31,516 bases of DNA, from NCBI RefSeq assembly GCF_938017615.1, contig NZ_CALIJA010000101.1, positions 1 through 31,516 on the forward strand. Direction: 5' to 3'. The stretch is from an uncultured Campylobacter sp. (GTDB taxonomy: Bacteria; Campylobacterota; Campylobacteria; Campylobacterales; Campylobacteraceae). The notes beneath the pieces were generated by a model. That model did no database searches. It was not told the DNA's origin and saw nothing but the letters and a program-made list of their open reading frames with translations. Shown here piece after piece: positions 14,299-22,807 of the stretch. Both the position numbers and the translations under genes were made by a program. Numbering within the stretch: position 1 is the stretch's first letter; every line of letters starts with the position of its first letter.

Positions 14299-15660
14299 TT
14301 AAAAATCAAATTTGATTAATTTGCCGAAGTTGTTATTAAAGTTAAGTGAGTAAAACACAATGCTTCTTTCCCCACCCTTCCAAGATCTGGCGTAGCTTAG
14401 AGCCGTCAGATTTGAAAGAGCGTGAGGGAGCAAAAACCGCCTATTACGTAGAAAGCTTTTTATCCCCAAATCCCCGTCATCGCTATTATTTAGGCAAAAA
14501 TCATCATCAAAGCCATATCCTAGCTCGATACTTCCGCTCATCTTTCCCGCTGTTATATCTCCTGCGTATTCGCCGATAGTTTTTAGATAATGCCCGCGAT
14601 AGCCCGCTTCTTTGATATATTCTTTTATCTGCGGATCATCCATCACGTCGCGCAATAGATAGTCGTATTTGATATTTCCGTTCCACCCTGCCACAAAGGG
14701 CATCAAATATTCTCTTAAGCTCGTAGCGCTTGCGATATGATTTATCCTGCGCCCATATACCCGCCACACGCTATAGCGCGAGCCGTTTTTTATCGCAATA
14801 GAGCAAAGCACGGGGTTAAAGTTTAGCTTTTGCGCGCTCATATCAAAGTTAGCGCGTAAAACAAAGCGTCCCTGCTTATTACAAAGCCAAAAGCGCTTAT
14901 GAGAATAAACGAGATCAAACTTATATGTGCGGATAAATTTTAAGCTCTCGCCCGAGCTCAAATCGTCCGAATAAATTATCTGCCCCTGCCTGATAAAAGC
15001 TAGCTTGCGAGCGCTTAGATCGTAATTTATGAGCCAGATAGCCCCGCCGTAAAAGCTCATTTTATAGTTTGGATATGGGGCTAAAGCAAGCCTAAGTGTT
15101 TGCGTATGCTTTAGTGCTGCGTTAAATATAAGCACATAAAAGCCGTCATTAGGGTTTTGTTTCTCGTAATTACGCCAATCATAGGTGCCTGCGTTATCCC
15201 CAAAGCCTAGATTTACAATCTGCTCATCATTATTCGCGCCTATGGCTAAGCCTGCCCCGTCCGCTCCGCAAATAGCAAACTTATCCGCGCCTACGAAAAA
15301 TCCAAAAGGCACAAGCACGGCTCTATCGCCATAAAAATCACCATTGTAAAAATCATATACCCCATCAAGGCGCAAAGAGTTTAGCGGCGGACTGATAGTA
15401 AGATCAAACAGCTTCTCATCCTGCGCGCGGCGAAATTCCGGATAAAAACCCATTTGAGCCGTAAGGGAGTCAAGATTGTAGCTGACTTCGCCTCCGCCTT
15501 TGCGAAATAGATCGAGCTTGTCGCCTATTTCGATATTCTCTCCGTAGCGGTCTTTAAAGGTTACTTCATCTATAGCAAGCTCTAGGTTTGCTCCTGCGAT
15601 GATCTCTGCTATTTCCAAATCCCTAAGATAGGGCTCGGAATATGGAATTTTAACATCCAT
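14299..15660 (-). CDS. Virion/tail protein, unknown family
   Basis: 453 residues, rich in aromatic residues and alternating strands (for example YDFYNGDFYGDRAVLVPFGF and KLAFIRQGQIIYSDDLSSGE), with frequent Gly-Asp turns, as in beta-rich tail-tip or receptor-binding proteins. The stretch GWNGNIKYDYLLRDVMDDPQ near residue 325 starts a more helical segment before a strand-rich end. No enzymatic motif is visible. It shares one base with the gene upstream (start of this gene, stop of the other) and is followed by the lysis cassette, so it is the last structural gene of the arm. A tail spike or distal tail role is an inference; I recognise no family. Confidence 0.6.
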   Translation of the reverse strand: MDVKIPYSEPYLRDLEIAEIIAGANLELAIDEVTFKDRYGENIEIGDKLDLFRKGGGEVSYNLDSLTAQMGFYPEFRRAQDEKLFDLTISPPLNSLRLDGVYDFYNGDFYGDRAVLVPFGFFVGADKFAICGADGAGLAIGANNDEQIVNLGFGDNAGTYDWRNYEKQNPNDGFYVLIFNAALKHTQTLRLALAPYPNYKMSFYGGAIWLINYDLSARKLAFIRQGQIIYSDDLSSGESLKFIRTYKFDLVYSHKRFWLCNKQGRFVLRANFDMSAQKLNFNPVLCSIAIKNGSRYSVWRVYGRRINHIASATSLREYLMPFVAGWNGNIKYDYLLRDVMDDPQIKEYIKEAGYRGHYLKTIGEYAGDITAGKMSGSIELGYGFDDDFCLNNSDDGDLGIKSFLRNRRFLLPHALSNLTALSYARSWKGGERSIVFYSLNFNNNFGKLIKFDF

Positions 15661-16673
15661 TACTCAGCAAGGCTTAAATCAAGCGCGAATATTTTGCCGT
15701 CCGTCTTTATGAGGCTGAACTTTACATAAGCATCAAGCGGCTTAATATCACTTATGCGGCAAAGAGGAGTGATAGAGGAGGCAAAGGTTAGCGTGTGTCC
15801 GCCCGTCTTTAAGATAATGTCGTATTTGCGCCCCTCCACGATAGACTTTAATACAAACTCGGTGTTTTCTTTAATCTCGGTAAAGATTAAAGTATCCTCT
15901 CCTAGACTTAGTCCGCCCGCATACGCAAGCGTTTTAATGCTTAAAGGCGCAGGCTCAGGGGCGGCTGGAATATCTGCAAAGATTAGCTTTGTGCCGTCGG
16001 ATTTAAGAAATTTATCCGCTTCGTAGACGCTTGGGGTATCGTTTAGAGCAAGAAAGCTTTTAGCTCCTCCCCCTCCTCCTATTAGCGGGATAGCGCGCGA
16101 CCAAGCCCCGTTTTTGTAGATACCAAAATATTTGTCGCCATCTTGATATTCGCTATGCCAAGAGATACCATCAGGGCTAAATCTAAAGGCTAAATCTGCG
16201 GTAAACTTAGGATTAGGTAGGCGCACGCTATCTTCATACTCCCCTAAAAGCTCCTTTTCTTTAGAGCTAAAAGAGCTTATACCTAGGGCATATAGCGTTT
16301 GATAGACCGCTACTAAGGCAAGAGCTTCATCAATATCTAGCTCCTCACCTACTACGGGATATGCGGGCTTTCTAATGTCAAAATCATCATTTAGATTTCG
16401 CACTATATCGCTTCCTTGCCCCTTAGTTACTAAAAGCTTAATCGGGGTTTGAGATATGCAAAGTCCTAGCATAGAGGAGTAAAGATTGCTTAAAATAATC
16501 TCGCGCGTTACGGCAGAGAATGCGTGGCGAAATTTTAGCTTTCCTTGCTCGTCATAGACCTCATAATTGTTTTTTATCTGATCGTCACTTACGGCATACT
16601 TTGATACGATATCGCTTTTAGCGTTAAACTTTAGCGCCTCGTTAATGAAATTTAGTGCGTAGTTAGTTGTCAT
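15660..16673 (-). CDS. Putative tail fibre protein
   Basis: 337 residues. The middle holds a poly-Gly tract followed by the common fibre motif: LIGGGGGAKSFLALNDTP, then SVYEADKFLKSDGTKLIFAD, matching the F-L-DTP-Y...L...G pattern of many tail fibres and collars. The N-terminal 150 residues are helical and may attach to the tail (NYALNFINEALKFNAKS, EELDIDEALALVAVYQTLYA). The C-terminal 90 residues are strand-rich (GGLSLGEDTLIFTEIKENTE). Encoded 8 bases after the heptad-repeat protein and sharing one base with the next gene, it belongs to the tail operon. Probably part of an adsorption fibre; receptor unknown. Confidence 0.65.
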   Translation of the reverse strand: MTTNYALNFINEALKFNAKSDIVSKYAVSDDQIKNNYEVYDEQGKLKFRHAFSAVTREIILSNLYSSMLGLCISQTPIKLLVTKGQGSDIVRNLNDDFDIRKPAYPVVGEELDIDEALALVAVYQTLYALGISSFSSKEKELLGEYEDSVRLPNPKFTADLAFRFSPDGISWHSEYQDGDKYFGIYKNGAWSRAIPLIGGGGGAKSFLALNDTPSVYEADKFLKSDGTKLIFADIPAAPEPAPLSIKTLAYAGGLSLGEDTLIFTEIKENTEFVLKSIVEGRKYDIILKTGGHTLTFASSITPLCRISDIKPLDAYVKFSLIKTDGKIFALDLSLAE

Positions 16674-16681
16674 CCCCTCTC

Positions 16682-17644
16682 CTATCTGATTATTGAGCCT
16701 GTTACCTGCATCGCAGTAACATCTATATCTTTTTGCGCTTCGATCTTTTTAATCTGCACCTGCGTAGCTAGTGAGCTTGCGACCGCCCCTGCTTGTTGAT
16801 TTCGCAAATATGCCTCCTCTTTTAGCACCTGCACTTGAGCGCCTGCTTGTTCTACTTGGGCTTTGGTTCTATCTCGCTCCAGCACGTATCGCTTGCGATC
16901 AAGGGCTAGGCTTTCTCTGCGAATTTCTAGCTCCTGCTTTTTTAGCTCCAGTTCGTTTTTAGAAATCTCTAGCTCTTGCTTTTTGATATCTAGCTCAGCC
17001 TGAGCGATCTGCATCTGCACGCGCTTTAGCTCTAGCTCTAGCTGCTTAATCGGAAGTTCCAGCCTCCTAATCTCAAGTTCGATTTTTTTAATCTCAAGTT
17101 CGGCTGCGGCAAGGTCTGCTTGGGCTTGCTTATATCTTAGCTCCGCTTCTATCATACGCGCCTTATAGTCGCGCTCGATGCCTAAAATCTCGCCCTCTAT
17201 GCCTAAATTATGCGTCTGAGCCGCATTCTTAGCCGTATCGGAGGCGATATTTTTAATCTGCTCTTTAAGCTGCGCGTCTTTATTGTCGCGCTCGATTATT
17301 GCGATTTCGGTTTCAGCCCTAATCTTTTCAATCTGATAAGGGCTCATAGCCTCTTTGGTTTGTGCTTCTGCGATTTCGCTTCTAGCTTGAGCGTCTTTTA
17401 GATCGATCTCAAGTGCGATCTGCGCGGCGTTTTGTAAAATTTGATTGACGCACTGAGTAGCAAAGCCGCTTAAAAAATCGGCGCGATATTTCATCTTTTC
17501 ATCATCGCTTAGGCTGGTCGCATTATCTAAATACACATCAAATTTTGCCCTGATGTTTTCAAATATCGAATATCCCTCATTGCTTATCTCATCACTTGAA
17601 ACATATATTACTCTGCGATATAGCTCCTCTTTAAATTGCGCCAT
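16682..17644 (-). CDS. Long helical heptad-repeat virion protein
   Basis: 320 residues, dominated by charged helix. Residues 181-250 are ten uninterrupted heptads of the form xEL(E/D)(I/L)(K/R)(K/R): AELEIKK, IELEIRR, LELPIKQ, LELELKR, VQMQIAQ, AELDIKK, QELEISK, NELELKK, QELEIRR, ESLALDR. Residues 85-180 are also helical, with E/K/A-rich repeats. The N-terminal 80 residues look globular, and the C-terminus (LATQVQIKKIEAQKDIDVTA) is helical. There is no Cys-rich or enzyme motif. It lies between tail genes, sharing one base with the upstream one, so a rod, needle or fibre shaft is the natural guess. I know no named family for it. Confidence 0.6.
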   Translation of the reverse strand: MAQFKEELYRRVIYVSSDEISNEGYSIFENIRAKFDVYLDNATSLSDDEKMKYRADFLSGFATQCVNQILQNAAQIALEIDLKDAQARSEIAEAQTKEAMSPYQIEKIRAETEIAIIERDNKDAQLKEQIKNIASDTAKNAAQTHNLGIEGEILGIERDYKARMIEAELRYKQAQADLAAAELEIKKIELEIRRLELPIKQLELELKRVQMQIAQAELDIKKQELEISKNELELKKQELEIRRESLALDRKRYVLERDRTKAQVEQAGAQVQVLKEEAYLRNQQAGAVASSLATQVQIKKIEAQKDIDVTAMQVTGSIIR

Positions 17645-18663
17645 TATCTAATTCCTCCGCTTAAAACTATGCTTTGCCCGTCGCTAGCGATGAGATCGTC
17701 TATGCCATCAAAGCTGATAAAGCCGTCTTTAACCTCTGCGCTAACGCTAGCGGGCAGAAACAGATAGGTTATGCCCTCGTTAAAAAGCATATTAAAAACT
17801 GCGTCTGCATTTAAAACCGAGTTTACTATTACGGGATTGTCAGCCCTAAATTTTAAGGTATGAGCCCCGTCGCCACTTACGCTTTTATCGGTTAGCTCCG
17901 CGCTTTTGCTTAGCCCTTTTTTGCTTATGTAGCTTGCACGCAGCCCAAACCCTGCGCCTCCGGGGAAAGATCCAACGACGCGATAAATATCCTCTACGCT
18001 TTGCTGCCTTTCTTGCTTAGAGGTAAGCTTGCCTTTTACGTTGCCTACCCCGCCCCAGCCTATGATGGCATAATTTGCGCTATTGCTAAAATGACGCCTA
18101 AGGCTCTTAACCTCTCTAAAAAATAGCCCGCTTAAAGCTCGTCTAGTAATCGTAGCTTCTTTATTTTTGCCCTCTTGCTTGCCTAAGAGCCTAAAGCTAT
18201 CACCGCTTACGCTGATTTCACTTTTTCCCTCATAGGCTTTATTATCCCAAAATCTAGTGCGAGCAGAAAAGCTAGGACTAACGAGGCGCCCCGTTAGTTT
18301 GGCTTCTATTAGGGCGAAACTAAGCGGATAATTTTCATTTAAAAGAGACGTAGCACTAAACTTAAAGCTAGCAGTAGAGTTTAGATTGCTTCTTAGACTT
18401 AAAAAATAGGTATCGGGCTCGTCTAACTCGCTTGGCTGCAGATCTAAAATTTGAATAAGCTTTTCATCGGCAAAAACCTTATTTCCAAGATCTAGCGAAA
18501 ATATATCCTCTTTTACCTCTCCTCCTTTTACCATAGCACCTAGCTTGCCATCTTTTAAAAATAGCAAAGCGTCCACCCCACGAAAGGCGTAGGTGTATAC
18601 GTCGCTAGCCTCCAAGCTCTTATCGGTTGTAATAATCTGCGCAAGCAGGCTATTTCTTACCAT
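17644..18663 (-). CDS. Virion/tail protein, unknown family
   Basis: 339 residues, strand-rich and with few Cys. The N-terminal region (SLLAQIITTDKSLEASDVYT, then AFRGVDALLFLKDGKLGAMV) reads like a compact beta domain. The middle contains many Ser/Lys-rich strands (FKFSATSLLNENYPLSFAL) and a Gly-rich patch (AIIGWGGVGNVKG). The end is again beta (GDGAHTLKFRADNPVIVNSV). It overlaps the upstream 612-residue gene by seven bases and the next by one, so it is translated with the tail cluster. Composition suits a tail or baseplate-like component; no family is recognised. Confidence 0.55.
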   Translation of the reverse strand: MVRNSLLAQIITTDKSLEASDVYTYAFRGVDALLFLKDGKLGAMVKGGEVKEDIFSLDLGNKVFADEKLIQILDLQPSELDEPDTYFLSLRSNLNSTASFKFSATSLLNENYPLSFALIEAKLTGRLVSPSFSARTRFWDNKAYEGKSEISVSGDSFRLLGKQEGKNKEATITRRALSGLFFREVKSLRRHFSNSANYAIIGWGGVGNVKGKLTSKQERQQSVEDIYRVVGSFPGGAGFGLRASYISKKGLSKSAELTDKSVSGDGAHTLKFRADNPVIVNSVLNADAVFNMLFNEGITYLFLPASVSAEVKDGFISFDGIDDLIASDGQSIVLSGGIR

Positions 18664-20495
18664 TGCACCCCCTCCTCTTTGCTAGGATAATTCTTTGTTT
18701 TTACGCTTGCGCCGATAATAGCAAGCTTCATGGGGTGAGCCGCGTCGTAGTAGCTATCAGCTCCTGCGCTAGAGGTATCGGCTCCGATCGCATAGCGCGA
18801 ATAATTCCCCATAGCTAAAAGCTTTTTTAACTCCTCCTCTTCCCACCAGATCATATATTCACAATCCTGCTCTACCGGCTTTAGGGTTGTGCCGTTGATA
18901 TTTATCTTTCCACCATAGTAAAAGCTTATTTCATTCTCGCCTATTTTAGCGGGGACGCCGTTATCATTTAAGATTCTGCCTAAGTATCTTGCCATATCAC
19001 TTCCATAAACGCTGCCATAAGCAAAATATTTTGGAGCTGAGGCAAGCTTTAGCGTGATCTGCCTTGCCCCCTCACAACTAGCACCTAGGATATTTTTTAT
19101 CTTCATATAATTTAATGCAGGAGCGGTCGCAAGCTTCTCGCCACTAAAAGCCTCATAGGTTTCAGCCTCGCTAAACTCGCTTGCTTTACCGCGTCCTCTC
19201 TCATCAGCCCATCTTTGCAAAAAAGCCTTTTCATCTGCGGCTAGATTATCGGCTGCGGGCTTTAGCTTAAATTTTACAAAGTGGTTGTTTCCTTGCTTGG
19301 AATATTCCGGCTTTATGTAATTATCATAAATGCCTTTTTTATCCGCCTTATTTAAGGCTCGCCATCCATCCGTTCTAAACGCTCCGCTGCTTTTCCCTCC
19401 ACTTTTAGTGGAGCTTGCAACGTCAGCAGGATTAATTTTTTCATATTGTTTTTTATGTGTATCTTTTTTGCCGGGATCTTCGCCGCCCCACGGCTCTTTT
19501 TCTTTAGGCACAATTAAGTTTTCTTTCTTTAGCTCGTCCATCTCTTTTTTGGTTTGTTCGTAACAACCAAAAAAGCGCGCGATAAACAAAGACAGCTTTT
19601 CAGCTAGGCAGTATTTTTTGCTAGAAAAATCCAAGCTCCACCAAAACTCATAAGCCCTCATCCCCTCTTTAGCGTTTTGTGGCATATGATATTCACCAAT
19701 GCCCTTTTCGTTGTTCCACCCTTTTATGTCGCCATAATCTTTAACTTCGTCTTTAAGGCTAGGGATTATATCGCCAAAACTATTTATGAAGCGCCCTAGA
19801 GGCACTCCTTGCAGATAATAACTCCAGCTGCTTTGGTTGTCGCGCATACCTTTAATGGGGGCAAATTCATTAAGCCTTAAGAGCAGATCCTTTGTGCTCT
19901 CAAAATTTACGAAAAAGTTTCCGCCTCCACCTATATCATTGCCTATCTCATCTCTGCCTGCGCGAGCGTAATTTTTGATCGGATCAAACGCGGCTATGCT
20001 AGCACCTTTAAACTTAGCGAGATTGATTTTTCCCTCTGAATATTCTAAGATATTTTTTAGCGTGCGAAAATCGTCATCGCCGTTTTTAACGCGGTAAAGA
20101 AAGGCGCTTTGGATAACTAGCCCCTCCGCGCTACGAAAGCCTAACTCGTTTTGTGCGGCATTTAGCGCATAGGTATCGCGAGTTCTTGGATGATCTAACG
20201 CATAAAGGCTATATTCGCCCACGCAGCCTTTGTATTCGGTAGAGGCTAAAGAGATAAACTTATTCTCGTCGTAGTGGAAGCGAGCTATGACGTTGTTGCC
20301 TCCCGCATCATACCACTTAGAATAATCCGCCTCGCAGTAAGCGTGATTCCCCTCATAGAATTGCTGTCCGTTAGGCATCTTATTTACGTATAGTCGCGTA
20401 TCTGTGATATGCACCGCGCCGCCTAGGTTTAGCTCTCTTTTAGCATTTGCTTCGCTGCAGTAAGGCTCAAAGTTTAGTAATAAATTGTCGCTCAT
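18657..20495 (-). CDS. Large virion/tail protein, unknown family
   Basis: 612 residues, the largest gene of the leftward arm. The first 330 residues are rich in aromatics and Gly (FYEGNHAYCEADYSKWYDAG, then NDIGGGGNFFVNFESTKDLL). A charged, lysine-rich, probably disordered linker follows (about 335-385, with EKEPWGGEDPGKKDTHKKQY). The C-terminal 230 residues have strands and repeated Tyr/Gly (FAYGSVYGSDMARYLGRILN). No known catalytic signature was seen. It overlaps its neighbours by four and seven bases. A receptor-binding or tail-hub protein is the likely role given its size and place among fibre-like genes, but this is inference. Confidence 0.6.
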   Translation of the reverse strand: MSDNLLLNFEPYCSEANAKRELNLGGAVHITDTRLYVNKMPNGQQFYEGNHAYCEADYSKWYDAGGNNVIARFHYDENKFISLASTEYKGCVGEYSLYALDHPRTRDTYALNAAQNELGFRSAEGLVIQSAFLYRVKNGDDDFRTLKNILEYSEGKINLAKFKGASIAAFDPIKNYARAGRDEIGNDIGGGGNFFVNFESTKDLLLRLNEFAPIKGMRDNQSSWSYYLQGVPLGRFINSFGDIIPSLKDEVKDYGDIKGWNNEKGIGEYHMPQNAKEGMRAYEFWWSLDFSSKKYCLAEKLSLFIARFFGCYEQTKKEMDELKKENLIVPKEKEPWGGEDPGKKDTHKKQYEKINPADVASSTKSGGKSSGAFRTDGWRALNKADKKGIYDNYIKPEYSKQGNNHFVKFKLKPAADNLAADEKAFLQRWADERGRGKASEFSEAETYEAFSGEKLATAPALNYMKIKNILGASCEGARQITLKLASAPKYFAYGSVYGSDMARYLGRILNDNGVPAKIGENEISFYYGGKININGTTLKPVEQDCEYMIWWEEEELKKLLAMGNYSRYAIGADTSSAGADSYYDAAHPMKLAIIGASVKTKNYPSKEEGVQW

Positions 20496-20956
20496 ACTAT
20501 GTCAAAAAATCCTATAAGGTTGAGCCTTAGCTCATCTCCGTTAATCTCGCAAGTAATAGAGCGGTCTTTTAGCGTCGCATTCGCGCCATAAATAGCATTT
20601 TTTGGAAGCGGAGCGTCGTTAGGCAGGCTTAAAATTACGCTTCCTTTCTGCACCGCTGAGCTTATCTTACACGATATGAGCCCAAGCCCGCTAAACATAT
20701 CCACCCATAAGCTGGCGTCTTGCGCGCTTATACCGCTTGCAGGGCTTAGCTCAAACTTCTTTAATCTCTCAAAAAGAGAAAGATTGCCTAGCGCGGCATC
20801 CACCTTTTGCTTTAGAGATTTTAGCTCCTCTTTTGTAGCGAAGTTTTCGGTATCGGGGCTAAGCCCACTTTGGATTAACGTTACGAGTTCTTTAAAATTT
20901 GAATCCACCTCATAAGAGGTTAGAGGCGCACCCTTGTCTTTTCTGTATATCATCAC
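20492..20956 (-). CDS. Putative tail fibre/attachment protein
   Basis: 154 residues. The N-terminus (YRKDKGAPLTSYEVDSNFKE) carries the RxKG-LT-EVD-NF motif found at the start of many phage tail fibres, where it marks attachment to the tail. It is followed by a short helical segment with coiled-coil character (ATKEELKSLKQKVDAALGNL) and a C-terminal beta domain (KGSVILSLPNDAPLPKNAIY, then CEINGDELRLNLIGFFDIV). The protein is short for a complete fibre, so it may be an adaptor or one chain of a multi-gene fibre shared with its neighbours. Four-base overlaps on both sides indicate coupled translation. Confidence 0.65.
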   Translation of the reverse strand: MMIYRKDKGAPLTSYEVDSNFKELVTLIQSGLSPDTENFATKEELKSLKQKVDAALGNLSLFERLKKFELSPASGISAQDASLWVDMFSGLGLISCKISSAVQKGSVILSLPNDAPLPKNAIYGANATLKDRSITCEINGDELRLNLIGFFDIV

Positions 20957-21549
20957 TCATCCTTAGCGATTACGGCGACTTCGGTATTATCAAGTCCGTT
21001 TAGCCCGTTTTTATCCAGTTTGATTTGTGGAGCATAGGTCATTGAAACGCCGTTTGCGCCCATATATTTCATCACTGCCGTAGCTATTGCAGATAGAGCG
21101 GTTTCGTTTAACGAGCCGCTATTTAACGCAGCAATAATTGCATGCGCCCCCTCTTTGCTATTTAAATAATTCTTTACCAGCCCCTCTAAAGAGCTCTCAT
21201 CCGCTCCACTTTTAATCTCTATGATCTGAGAGCTCGTTTGCAAAGCCTGCATAGTAGCGCTAGAAAAAGCAAAATATAGCTTTGCGCTCTCTAACACTAA
21301 GATTTGGACGTAATATAAATAGCGGTATTTGCCCCCTGCGGTATTTACCGGGGCGACTTGCATTCGCTCTAGCCACGGAAGCACCCTATCTTCTATAAGA
21401 TCGCCTCTTTTAGGATGAGAGGCGCGCTGCATAGTAAGATCGAGCCTTTTTAATTTCGCGCCCTGCGTAGAAAAAGAGGGAGGGGGTGCTATAATATCTC
21501 CGCCTCCTCCGTCCGGCATACGCAAAAAGCGCTTTTTAACTCCTATCAT
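20953..21549 (-). CDS. Virion-associated protein, unknown family
   Basis: 198 residues. A basic N-terminus with a Gly tract (RFLRMPDGGGGDIIAPPPSF) leads to a strand-rich middle (YRYLYYVQILVLESAKLYFA) and an Ala/Ser-rich helical segment (AHAIIAALNSGSLNETALSA), ending in MTYAPQIKLDKNG. No motif of a known enzyme is visible. It sits between two fibre-like genes with four-base overlaps on both sides, so it is most likely a tail component. I do not recognise a family. Confidence 0.55.
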   Translation of the reverse strand: MIGVKKRFLRMPDGGGGDIIAPPPSFSTQGAKLKRLDLTMQRASHPKRGDLIEDRVLPWLERMQVAPVNTAGGKYRYLYYVQILVLESAKLYFAFSSATMQALQTSSQIIEIKSGADESSLEGLVKNYLNSKEGAHAIIAALNSGSLNETALSAIATAVMKYMGANGVSMTYAPQIKLDKNGLNGLDNTEVAVIAKDE

Positions 21550-21920
21550 AATGAGGTTAAAAACGCCACATCGGCATAATCTGCATCCAAGCTAGCTTTG
21601 CTTACGTAGTTGGCTTCGACTTCGGCTTTGGTTAGATAATTACTCATATCTGCGCCACCTCCGCCGCCGTTTGCAAGCTCGTAGCTGCTCTGCTTCATAT
21701 CGAACTTACTCTTTGTAGCGTCAGAAAAGATGATGTAGTTTTTCTTCGCGCGAGGATCGAAAAGCGCTCCAAAATAATAGGCCTTAAACTCGCCACCATC
21801 TTTATTGGCGCTTAGATTTTGGGTATTGTTTAGTTGTGCCGTAACGCTTGCGATTTGGGTTGAGATTTGAGCTGTGCTACTATCTTTGATAACATATTCA
21901 ATCTTTTTAAGCAGTGCCAT
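21546..21920 (-). CDS. Small tail fibre-like protein
   Basis: 124 residues. The N-terminal part is a Ser/Thr/Gln-rich strand or helix region (STAQISTQIASVTAQLNNTQ). The middle reads as a small beta domain (FKAYYFGALFDPRAKKNYII). After a five-Gly hinge comes MSNYLTKAEVEANYVSKASL, the TKAE...YVSK type of pattern common in tail fibres and collars. Its ATG shares one base with the stop of the zinc-ribbon gene (TAATG). Probably a fibre segment or linker; the specific role is unknown. Confidence 0.6.
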   Translation of the reverse strand: MALLKKIEYVIKDSSTAQISTQIASVTAQLNNTQNLSANKDGGEFKAYYFGALFDPRAKKNYIIFSDATKSKFDMKQSSYELANGGGGGADMSNYLTKAEVEANYVSKASLDADYADVAFLTSL

Positions 21921-22096
21921 TATTTATCCTTTATCTTTTTATCGCTAGCCTTTTTGGCTTCCTCTAATTTTGCGCCACAACTAGGGCAAAGTGCCTCTTT
22001 ATTCGGCTCTTTCCACCTTACGCCGCTTGCGCCGCATTGTTCACACTCAAATTCAAATTTTACGCTTGAATTATTTTTGTAAGTCTCTTTTAGCAT
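21920..22096 (-). CDS. 58-residue zinc-ribbon protein
   Basis: This short gene starts at the ATG at 22,096 behind AGGAGAGAG and ends with a TAA whose last base starts the next gene's ATG (TAATG). The 58 residues carry two knuckles, CEQCGASG (18-25) and CPSCGAKL (37-44), giving a four-Cys zinc ribbon, followed by a lysine-rich tail. Such ribbons bind zinc and often contact DNA, RNA or protein partners. The sequence resembles the Com-type or host-like zinc-ribbon proteins of phages, but I cannot name a family. Its place between head-connector and fibre genes, with coupled translation, argues that it is real. It could be a translational regulator or a small virion part. Confidence 0.8.
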   Translation of the reverse strand: MLKETYKNNSSVKFEFECEQCGASGVRWKEPNKEALCPSCGAKLEEAKKASDKKIKDK

Positions 22097-22105
22097 CACT
22101 CTCTC

Positions 22106-22807
22106 CTATGGGATTATTCCGCCATCGCTGATCTCGGCGGTAACTTTAATTTCCGTTCGTTCACTTCCGCAGCTTATGGTTACTATGGCGTCCGTTACTA
22201 CGTCTAAGGCTTTTATTATTACCTTGTTTCCATCTACTCTTACACCTACGGCAGCGCTAGAGCTTTGTGCCAAAATAGTACCGCCGCCTGCGTTGTCGAT
22301 AGTGATCTCTTTTTCGTCGCCTACGGCTAGCAATATCGTCTTTAATATCGGGGCAAGTCCACCGCCCGGCAAAGGGCTAGGTTTTCCTTGCGCTACGTAA
22401 AAATACGCGTTTAAGAAGCGGTATGTTTTACGAAAGACTACATTGCTGTCATATATCGCGATGATCTCCTCCGCCTTGCTTTTGAAAGCGTCCTTTTTTG
22501 CGTTGCTTAGCTCCGAGCATAGAAAGTATACGACGGCAAGGCAAAGCTCCTCCTCCATATCGATATTTGCTTCATCGCTCATATCTACTACGGGATAACG
22601 TAGCCAATAATCCTGCGAAATTCTGCGGTAGTATTTGAGTAGATGGGACAAGCTTTTTTCATAAACAATATGCGTGCGAGGTTTGGTGCGGAGCAGGACA
22701 TTTAATAAAGCCTCCTTTAAAAGCTCCGCGCTAAGCTCATTTGCGAAGTCTTTATTGTCGCCTTTGAGCTTTTGCTTCAGCAGCGCTTTTAGCTCCGCGA
22801 TTTTCAT
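22106..22807 (-). CDS. Putative head-tail connector with Ig-like C-terminus
   Basis: 233 residues, with its ATG immediately after the capsid gene stop. Residues 1-140 are helical (ELKALLKQKLKGDNKDFANE, then EEELCLAVVYFLCSELSNAK), in the style of head-completion or connector proteins that follow the capsid gene. A Gly-rich linker (PSPLPGGGLAP) leads to a beta segment (about 165-228: EITIDNAGGGTILAQ, VGVRVDGNKVIIKALDVVTD, IVTISCGSERTEIKVTAEIS) that reads like a bacterial Ig-like (Big_2-type) domain. Such domains decorate heads and tails and may bind surface sugars. The connector role is inferred from position and helical content; the Ig-like call is based on the sequence pattern. Confidence 0.6.
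   Translation of the reverse strand: MKIAELKALLKQKLKGDNKDFANELSAELLKEALLNVLLRTKPRTHIVYEKSLSHLLKYYRRISQDYWLRYPVVDMSDEANIDMEEELCLAVVYFLCSELSNAKKDAFKSKAEEIIAIYDSNVVFRKTYRFLNAYFYVAQGKPSPLPGGGLAPILKTILLAVGDEKEITIDNAGGGTILAQSSSAAVGVRVDGNKVIIKALDVVTDAIVTISCGSERTEIKVTAEISDGGIIP

Noticed and set aside
21867..22082. Plus-strand 71-codon frame in the tail cluster
   Set aside because: It is the reverse strand of the zinc-ribbon gene, which has the Cys motifs, ribosome-binding site and coupled stop.
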